Shown here piece after piece: positions 57,535-64,000 of a DNA stretch of 64,000 nt. The stretch is from positions 1,922,001 through 1,986,000 of the forward strand of contig NC_016458.1 of the NCBI RefSeq assembly GCF_000226115.1. The letters run 5' to 3'. The notes beneath the pieces were generated by a model. The model saw only the letters and a program-made list of their open reading frames with translations. It searched no databases and was not told where the DNA came from. Each line of letters begins with the position of its first letter. Position 1 is the first letter of the stretch. Origin of the DNA: Thermothielavioides terrestris NRRL 8126. Lineage: Eukaryota > Ascomycota > Sordariomycetes > Sordariales > Chaetomiaceae. The translations under genes were made by a program, and so were the position numbers.

Positions 57535-58278
57535 TACGGCGCTCCAAGTCCTTCACTGTCCATTAACCTAAACCCGTTTGCAACTGACCGCTAGCCGAAC
57601 AATCGCCACAGCAACCAGCTTACCCCGCTGCAACCCGATTTTAAGAATCGCCCCTCGCTCTATGCAATTAAAGATATTTTAGCTACCTTACACCTTGCAA
57701 TACCTCTCGGAGCCATAGGCAGGGCGTATATAAGCCATAGGCAGGGTGCACAACTGTGGCTGCCGCAGGCAGGGTGCACAACTGTGGCTGCCGCAGGCAG
57801 GGTGCACAACTGTGGCTGCCGCAGACAGGGTGCACAACTGTGGCTGCCGCAGGCAGGGTACGTAACTGTGGGTGCCGCAAAGTGCGTAACTGTGGGTGCC
57901 GCAGGGTGCGTAACTGTGGGTGCCGCAGGCAGGGTGCACAACTGTGGCTGCCGCAGGCAGGGTGCACAACTGTGGCTGCCGCAGGCAGGGTACGTAACTG
58001 TGGGTGCCGCAAAGTGCGTAACTGTGGGTGCCGCAGGGTGCGTAACTGTGGGTGCCGCAAAGTGCGTAACTGTGGGTGCCGCAAAGTGCGTAACTGTGGG
58101 TGCCGCAGGGTGCGTATAAGCCATAGGTAGGTAAGCGAGAGCGATAGGCAGGGTAGGCAATGTTTTATTGCATATAGCGAAGAGCGATTTTGAAAGTGGG
58201 CCAGGTTTGTTTGTTTGGTTGGAGTTAGTTGCAAACGAGTGTCACGTTTATGGACAGTGAAGGACTTGGAGCGCCGTA
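57535..58278. mobile_element. 744-bp inverted-repeat element carrying a minisatellite
   Basis: The outer 29 bases at each end are perfect inverted copies starting TACGGCGCTCCAAG (left 57535-57563; right 58278-58250 on the complement). Weaker inverted similarity continues for about 120 bp (for example GTTTGCAACT at 57575-57584 and its complement at 58230-58239; atcgc..tcgct..tatgcaat on both sides). A perfect 6-bp direct repeat ATTAAG lies just outside both ends (57529-57534 and 58279-58284), a likely target duplication; TA dinucleotides form the terminal bases, so a TA duplication is also possible. No transposase is encoded, so this is a non-autonomous element of unassigned superfamily. Confidence 0.82.
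57748..58115. repeat. Minisatellite with alternating 28-bp and 24-bp units, 14 copies
   Basis: The core aactgtgg occurs 14 times. Copies starting at about 57752, 57780, 57808, 57836, 57940 and 57968 are 28-bp units (caactgtggctgccgcag then gcagggtgca); those at 57864, 57888, 57996, 58020, 58044, 58068 and 58092 are mostly 24-bp units (gtaactgtgggtgccgca plus aagtgc or gggtgc). The block order A-A-A-A-B-B-B-A-A-B-B-B-B-B indicates segment duplication. Both flanks carry ataagccatagg (57731-57741 and 58116-58127). The repeats stay open in frames on both strands, giving peptides such as LRHPQLRT repeats, which I treat as by-products. Confidence 0.93.
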
Positions 58279-58284
58279 ATTAAG

Positions 58285-59174
58285 CTATTGGTTCGTGCGC
58301 AGGCTGCAGGAACCGCTAGGTTGCTATCGCCTGTTTATTTTACCTGACCTGGCAAATACGCTCTTTCAGATAGGAAGTTACAGAAATCCGTACCTTACCT
58401 TCCATTACCTGGGTGAAAGAGGTAGGTCAGGTCCATTCCAGGTTCTTGCAGATGTAGGCAGGACAAAGCTGGCTTCCTGCCTGACGGAAAGCCAAGGCGT
58501 GCTGACCGGAGTAGGTATTTCAAACTCCATGCCACAGGATCCCGAATACTGTAGTGTTGTAACGCCTACGCCGTACTGGTGTTACCTTGCTGGGACGGCT
58601 CCTCGGCCTGTTATCAAAATTTCCGCTTTTGCTGCTGCCAACGCACTTACACATCCGAATAGGCCCATACATGTGGTGGTAATCGCTGTAAAGGGCTCTC
58701 ACGACACCTGATGTTGCCGACGCGCTCACTTACACTACACGGTATAGATGTGCAAAGTCCTGGCTGCTTCGGACCGTGGGGAGGGAAGCTTGGCTGCGCC
58801 CCGCTCACTGGTATCCGAGGCAAACAAAAAGTTTTACTACCCCACGCACCCTCGTATGAGGGAGTCACATCAAAGCCTGCATGCAAATCGGCTAATGATC
58901 TCCTGACAACCCTGCTGTCTTCCTGCCCTCGAGCATTTCCCAGCGTCCAAGTATCTTACGATCTTTTTCGTCCCTGAAATTGTGTCTGGACGCTCTTTCC
59001 GGACATACAGGCCCCGCAAGTGTGTTGACGTGCTCCACGGTTTGCTGGCATTTTGCGAGACTGCGGCACTTTTTAAAAAGAGCCATCGAACCCAAGTCGA
59101 CCGGCCCCCCCTGGGTTCACCACGGCACCTTCCCAATCGCCCGTTTTCAGTTTCCAGGAATTAGTCAGCTCGCC
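58285..59174. other. Intergenic region before Mpo1-like gene
   Basis: Flank of the inverted-repeat element and promoter of the Mpo1-like gene. One plus-strand frame at 58295-58711 shows no family motif. Nothing else supported. Confidence 0.4.
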
Positions 59175-59941
59175 ATGTCCCTAGACGTTGAGAAGCAGCT
59201 CACCTTTGTAAGCCGGCCCTACCAGCAACCGAGCCGCCGTGGCGGCGTCCACCTCCATTTCTTGCCCCTTACGCGCTCCGATACAAGCTGTCCAGAGCTG
59301 TGAACTGACTGGCAGTCCCAGTATGGTGCTTACCACCATAACCGAGTCAACGTCATCATCCATATGATATGCGTTCCGCTGATTTTGTTCTCGGCATTCG
59401 AGATAGTATGACCCCGTCTTCCCCGGTAGCGGCAGTAGCTGAGCAGCGGCATGGCTGAACTTGAATGTACACTATGTAGGCTTCCAACTATGGCCCCTTC
59501 TTCACTCTGCCCTCATGGCTCCAGGTCCCCTATCTCGAGCCGAACTTGGGAACATTCGCGGCCCTCACTTGGGGCGGCCTCTATCTCCTCCTCGAGCCCG
59601 TCGCGGGCGGCGCTTTAGCCCTGATCTGCCTGGGCGCAGCAGCCGGCACCAACTACCTCCGGCTGCAAGACCCCGCCGGCACCACGCGGGTCGCCGTGGC
59701 GGTGCACATCGTGTGTTGGCTGCTGCAGTTCATCGGACACGGAAAGTTTGAGGGCAGGGCCCCCGCCCTGCTGGACAATCTGTTCCAGGCCATCTTCCTG
59801 GCGCCGCTGTTTGTCTGGCTTGAGCTGCTCTTCGCGCTTGGCTACCGCCCCGAGCTTCAGAAACGCGTCAACAAGGCCGTCGAGCTCGAGATCGCCAAGT
59901 TCCGCGAGCGGAAGGCGAAGAAGGCCGGCAAGACCCAGTAG
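59175..59941 (+). CDS. mpo1: Mpo1-like 2-hydroxy fatty acid dioxygenase (DUF962)
   Basis: Three exons: 59175-59207 (11 codons), 59322-59405, 59480-59941 (introns 114 and 74 bp, phase 0), 192 residues. The spliced N-terminus MSLDVEKQLTF-YGAYHHNRVNVIIHMICV is the DUF962/YGL010w signature, with the His of YHH and HM that belong to the proposed Fe(II)-binding set. It continues PLILFSAFEI, ASNYGPF, PYLEPNLGTFAALTWGGLY, VHIVCWLLQFIGHGKFEGRA (second His-rich block) and LFQAIFLAPLFVWLELLFAL, ending in a basic helix (AKFRERKAKKAGKTQ). Yeast Mpo1 is an ER membrane enzyme that alpha-oxidises 2-hydroxy fatty acids from phytosphingosine breakdown. Several hydrophobic helices agree with an ER membrane protein. 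The very short first exon is easily missed by gene finders. Confidence 0.94.
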
Positions 59942-60734
59942 GTGACCTGGACACACCTCCGGGCGCGCTTCTCTACCTCCCCTGGGACCCCAGCCGGAAT
60001 TCGCGCCATTACAGCATCTGGCGGGGCTGAGGGGCGCGGCAGCGGCTACCGGGCCTGGAGTCTTACGCTCGACGCTGTGTCTGGATTCACTGAGCTCCAT
60101 TTGGGACTGACTAGGGGACCGAACAACTTGAAGGGCATGCGTAGCTGGGCCACCTAACGAGTGCCGACTCTGGATCGGCTGCCATACTTTGGAGATACAA
60201 CAGTTTCCTGCACTTCGGCGGTGGATTTGGCGGTGATGGTAGGAGATAGATAGCTTTACTACACTAGGTAAATACGACATCATTGCATTTGCATGGAGAG
60301 TTCACAATATCACCGTAGAGCTGAGCTTCCAGACTTACCGATCTCCAAGATCCATCTCCTTGCTTGTTTCAGCCCTAACTTGTAAGGAACTTGAAAATTA
60401 AAAGTACTTAGACATGCACAGAAGCAACTAGTACTATGGAAGGTCTTATTAACGCGATGACTGTTGACTCAAGTGACAAAAGAGGGAAAGAGAAGTGCCC
60501 TTACAAGCAATCTCTGTCATGTCCTTGCTCGCTTGGCAATGCTTTGCAGTGTCACTGCTCCTGCTTCATGCCCCACAGCACGCCACACCGAGACAACAAA
60601 GCCACGCTGGAAGCTTGGCAACCTTTATCGCGACGCACCCCAATTGCCCCGCGGAAGCTGCAAGACAAACATACCAACCCAAGACAACAACTAGCTGTCC
60701 TGGCAATCCAGAACATTCGCGGCCAATGGAGACG
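59942..60734. other. Intergenic region between Mpo1-like and Apq12-like genes
   Basis: 3' region of one plus-strand gene and promoter of the next. Upstream in-frame starts exist at 60495, but the conserved-looking protein begins at 60735. No other feature seen. Confidence 0.4.
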
Positions 60735-61413
60735 ATGGATTTTCCCCTGCACTGGACACTAGACTTCCTACAAGGTACGCGGGTCCCCATCCCATCCCCC
60801 ATCCCGGGCGCAACCGCACCAAGTCAGCCAGCGAGAGCTCGCACCGTTTACCAAAAAGCGCCGCCACTAACACGCGGCACGCCTGTGACGGCGGCGACCA
60901 CAAAAACCAGACATCCTCCCGCCCGAGACCGTCGCCCAAGTCCAGAACTTCCTGCTCAACCCGTCCAGCCCGCTGCACAACCTGCGCCGCCACCTCGCCG
61001 CCGCCGCCGCGCACATGTACCCGCTGGTGGCGGCCGCGCTCGGCCGCCTGACCGAGCTGCTCTCGGCGTCCCCCAACGTCGTCGCCGCGGCCGTGATCCT
61101 CGCGCTGGCCGTGCTCGTCATGCAGATCCTGAGCTTCGTGCACCGCCTCGTGCTGTTCTGGACGCGCGTCGCCTTCCGCCTGCTGTTCTGGGCCGCCGTC
61201 GGCCTGCTGGTCTCCGTGGCCTGGCAGCGCGGCTGGGAGCGCACCCTGCGCGACGTGGTCGTGCTGGGCAGCCAGCTGGTCGGGTGGGTGGCCGGCGTCG
61301 TGGACCTCTGGGTGCGCGAGTACGAGCGGGCGCAGGCGCAGGCGCAGGCGCAGTCGCGGTCGCAGTCGCGGTCGCAGTCGCAGCGGAGGTATGGGGATTA
61401 TCAGCATTGGTGA
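60735..61413 (+). CDS. Apq12-like nuclear envelope/ER membrane protein
   Basis: Exons 60735-60774 and 60911-61413 (136-bp intron, gtacgc..accag) give 180 residues: MDFPLHWTLDFLQ joined to DILPPETVAQVQNFLLNP. After an amphipathic N-terminus come two hydrophobic helices close together, VVAAAVILALAVLVMQILSF and VAFRLLFWAAVGLLVSVAW, separated by VHRLVLFWTR, then an amphipathic region with GWERTLRDVVVLGSQL and a low-complexity QAQAQAQSRSQSRSQSQ tail. This arrangement is that of fungal nuclear pore assembly and biogenesis (Apq12) proteins, which act in nuclear envelope lipid homeostasis and mRNA export. The assignment is from topology and short motifs, so moderate. The Gln/Ala/Arg/Ser tail comes from gcgcaggcgcag and gtcgcagtcgcg repeats at 61329-61385. 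Confidence 0.74.
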
Positions 61414-61790
61414 CGGCGGCCGTATGAGTGGAAATCAGCGCGATCGATGACGATAATGGCACGGTGTTTCATATGGTTGGTTTGGAGGCGTTCAGCGGAT
61501 GGGATAGGGATACGGCGAAGGCATGGCGGATCTTGTCTTTCTCGGGAGATGCAATTGGAATAATGGCACGGCCCCTTGGGCGTGGGTATCTCGGGCTGGT
61601 CTTCACTAAGGGAACAAGGCCAAACGGAATATCATTCTCCGAGACGAGTATTCTTTTCTCTAACACACAAACGCCGTCGCTATGCAAACACCATCCGCCA
61701 TGTCCGTGAACCCGAGCCAGCCATGCCAGAATCCCAACACCATCCAAGCATGAGGTATTACTGTCTAAGGTACTGCCTAAGCGAGGCCCG
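61414..61790. other. Convergent 3' region between Apq12-like and GPN3 genes
   Basis: About 380 bp between two converging stop codons; only untranslated sequence expected. No gene supported. Confidence 0.4.
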
Positions 61791-62763
61791 TCACTCTGCT
61801 TCTTCGTACTCCTCATCGGGCAGCTCCTTCGGTTCCTGCGCCTCGTGGTACTGAATGCAGTCATCGATATAACTGAGGATCGCTGCCACGCTTTCCTCGT
61901 CGGTGCAGTCGAGTTTGAGGTAGCTGACCAGGCTGAAGCTCTCAAGCAGATTCGCCACGGCCGTGTTCAGCTGCTTGAAAGACGCCCCCGACATGACCAC
62001 GTCCTTGTCATTCGGATCCGCGTAGTGGGCGTCGATGTTGACTCCAGCCCTCTTCCGCGCCAGATCTGCCGGATCGTCTTCGAGCAGCGAGGTGTCCGGC
62101 GTGATGAAGCGCTTGAAATCCTTCTTGCGCATCTGGTCTTTGATCAGGTCCATCTTGCTCAGGATGTTGATGTGCGGCACCTCCAGCATCATCATGGCGC
62201 TCATGGCGCTGAGCGACCCGGCGAAGTACTTGGCGCGGTCGATGACATAGGTCGCCTCCAGCAAGTACGCCGCGCATAAGCGGATGTCGAGCGCGCCTGG
62301 CTGCGATAGGAATTTGACTAGTGTCGGCAGAACGGGAACGTGCGTGTACAGTTCGATCTGGCCCGGCATGTCGAAAATGATGAGATATTCCTCGGTCAGC
62401 GAGTCGAGAGCCTCGGAGAGGAAGTCGAGGTTCTGCATGAGGAACTCGAAGCAGTAGATCAGCCCCCCGTTAGGGCCGAGCCCCACCTCCTCCATCACAT
62501 CTTCGACAGATATCAAGTCCTTGATGTCGAGGTCTGGCTGGTGCTCGAAGTGCTCCGCGGCCGGATCGAGGTTCACGTAGAATGCGGAGCGGCGGCTCAA
62601 CTGGAGGTGCGTGATGAGGCTGGCACAGAAGGTGGACTGTCGGGTGCGTCGTCAGCATCCTCCAGCTCCAGGACGTCCAGGGGCGAACGTCCAGCTAAAA
62701 CGCCATCGTGAATACCTTTCCCACCCCTGCAGGCCCCATTACCATAACTCCGAATTTGCTCAT
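61791..62763 (-). CDS. gpn3: GPN-loop GTPase 3 (GPN3)
   Basis: Two exons: 62763-62716 (16 codons) and 62636-61791 (79-bp intron, gtattc..acag), 297 residues. The splice lies inside the P-loop: VMGPAGVGK then STFCASLITHLQ. Then FYVNLDPAAEHF (switch region), DLISVEDVMEEVGLGPNGGL with the hallmark Gly-Pro-Asn loop, YLIIFDMPGQIELYTHVPVL (G3), INILSKMDLI (base recognition, usually NKxD-type) and C-terminal SYIDDCIQYHEAQEPKELPD. GPN3 with GPN1 and GPN2 assembles RNA polymerase II and brings it into the nucleus. The length is normal for the family. Start fixed by the family N-terminus MSKFGVMVMGPAG. Confidence 0.97.
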
Positions 62764-63364
62764 TGTTGCTGGTTGAATGGGTGGTGGTGGTCAGGATGCG
62801 GCGCGGGGAGTTGCAAGCTTGGCACAGTGAAACAAAAACCGAGCTGCAAGCATTGAGCCCCACTAGGAAAACACGCAGCTGGTGGCGCCGACGCAGGACG
62901 AGAAAGGTGCCTGCCACTGGCCGTACCACATACGGTACCCTGCATGTGTGGATTACACACGGCAGTAATGTGAAATAGCCCAGTCCGCCTTACTAGTACA
63001 CTACACAAGGGACATACGAGGCGGGGCACCTTCCACGTTGCTGTGGGAAGTAAGGTAACATAAGGTAGGTAAGCTGATCTTTGTTTATCTCAGACCTCAG
63101 ACTAGTATTGGGCTGTATTGGCCCGCTGCGCGGGCCTCAAACCGGCTTAGCCTGCACCACTGCCTCACTACACTGCCTGTGGCCAATCAGAGCGCCCATC
63201 GCAATTTGAGCCCAAACTGGTCTGAGTGCAAAGGTCGTGATTTGGCCTAGTCAGGGCACGCAAGGAGCAGGGCGAATTGCGCCGACAGCTACAACACCAT
63301 CAAAACTGGGTATTTTAGCGATCCGTAAGTTGCTCCTAAATCACTAGATTATACGCTTCTAACG
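62764..63364. other. Region upstream of GPN3
   Basis: GPN3 promoter on the minus strand, followed by a stretch with an inverted gcccgctgcgcgggc at 63121-63135. No gene supported. From about 63100 on the sequence resembles the start of another repeat-rich element, but its right end is not in the window. Confidence 0.4.
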
Positions 63365-63700
63365 GTGCCCAGGATGCCTACGTTGGCCAGGAGGATGGCC
63401 GCAAGCCTAGGAAGATGCCCGTGTTGGCCAGGATGCCCGCGAACCCAGGAAGATGCCCGCGTTGGCCAGGATGCCCGCGAACCCAGGAAGATGCCCGCGT
63501 TGGCCAGGATGCCCGCGAACCCAGGAAGATGCCCGCGTTGGCCAGGATGCCCGCAAACCTAGGAAGATGCCCGCGTTGGCCAGGATGCCCGCAAACCCAG
63601 GAAGATGCCCGCCAACCCAGGATGCCTACGTTGGCCAGGATGCCCACGTTGGCCAGGAGGATGCCCGCAAGCCCAGGATGCCCGCGATCAAGCTCGTTAC
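63365..63700. repeat. 38-bp minisatellite, about seven to nine degenerate units
   Basis: The unit is gaagatgcccgcgttggc followed by caggatgcccgcgaacccag (38 bp); clean copies begin at 63450, 63488 and 63526, with diverged or truncated units (caaaccc, aggagg, cctacg variants) before 63450 and after 63564. Because 38 is not a multiple of three, each copy shifts the reading frame, which is why overlapping repetitive frames (for example MPANPGRCPRWPGCP) are open in all plus frames and on the minus strand. Confidence 0.92.
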
Positions 63701-64000
63701 AGGCCATTTTCTACACCCTCTAAGCTACCGTTCAGCAATACAGTTGGATCAAAGGGAGGAAAAACAGTCTCTGAGGATCGCCTAGATGAGCACATCGTTG
63801 GTATCAAATTTGATCGAGTTTGACGCAGTATTGTAGAAGTTAAGGGGGGGTCATCCACCAGGAAGAAAGGCGTTCCCGACCCAAGAACTTACGTTCGAGG
63901 TAACCATCTAGGAACGCAACGTAGCCACGTATACAAAAATAGGCGCATTAGAATCGCCTGCCAACGGAGATCTTCAGACTGTAATTGCCTTCGCGATGCG
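63701..64000. other. Right edge, nothing supported
   Basis: AT-moderate sequence after the 38-bp minisatellite with no open frame of note. It may be the continuation of the repeat-bearing element that begins left of 63365. Confidence 0.35.

Noticed and set aside
58196..58222. ccaggtttgtttgtttggtt inside the 744-bp element resembles the Tc1 relic's terminal repeat
   Set aside because: The similarity is confined to a simple (TTTG)n-like run and is not at an element end, so shared ancestry is not supported.
57683..58234. Repetitive peptide frames (LRHPQLRT-type) in the minisatellite
   Set aside because: They follow from 24-bp (8-codon) units, exist on both strands and have no start or splice context; no reason to think they are translated.
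63415..63785. Pro/Arg/Cys-rich repetitive frames in the 38-bp repeat
   Set aside because: A unit not divisible by three opens all frames; an artefact of repeat composition.

Overview
The window reads as nuclear DNA of a filamentous ascomycete, most likely a Sordariomycete. The genes have short GT..AG introns (mostly 50-160 bp), very GC-rich third codon positions that throw up long antisense shadow frames, low-complexity linkers in regulatory proteins, and families typical of Pezizomycotina (two-domain Vps10, SUN/GH132 wall protein, Msn2-type and Egr2-like zinc-finger regulators, fungal DPH6-RidA fusion). The class is an inference; I cannot name the species. No tRNA, rRNA, CRISPR or prokaryotic structure was seen.

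Layout. 1-350: 5' end of a G-patch (GPATCH11-like) gene, minus strand. 351-9799: about 9.4 kb in which I can support no gene; its right end is the promoter and leader of the next gene. 9800-16760: an Msn2/Seb1-type stress regulator and a DPH6 diphthine-ammonia ligase, both plus strand. 17173-23802: three minus-strand genes, a membrane-anchored type-B carboxylesterase, a DXD glycosyltransferase of the GT32 type and a DGAT2 acyltransferase. 25335-27353: a C2H2 regulator with polyQ and a C-terminal coiled coil. 27354-32040: an accessory stretch with a polypurine tract and two abutting TA-flanked transposon relics, a 376-bp MITE carrying telomere-like repeats and a 538-bp Tc1/mariner remnant. 32041-39302: SUN-family wall protein and the vacuolar sorting receptor Vps10. 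41274-44513: an unknown conserved-looking gene with an 828-bp intron. 48241-52972: a divergent pair, a radical-SAM lysine 2,3-aminomutase with a mitochondrial-type N-terminus and an MCT-type MFS transporter. 56473-62763: a housekeeping block of RPB7, Mpo1-like dioxygenase, Apq12-like nuclear envelope protein and GPN3 GTPase, interrupted at 57535-58278 by a 744-bp inverted-repeat element filled with a 28/24-bp minisatellite. 63365-63700: a second, 38-bp minisatellite.

How genes work together. Most are independent housekeeping or regulatory genes. The pair that looks like a functional unit is the aminomutase and transporter: each has a TATA-like box facing outward in the shared 1.1-kb interval, suggesting coordinated beta-lysine (or related amino acid) metabolism and transport. 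RPB7 and GPN3 both serve RNA polymerase II (subunit and assembly/import factor) and lie within 7 kb. Exon structures were worked out by hand from splice signals, phase and family motifs; where a start codon is ambiguous this is stated.
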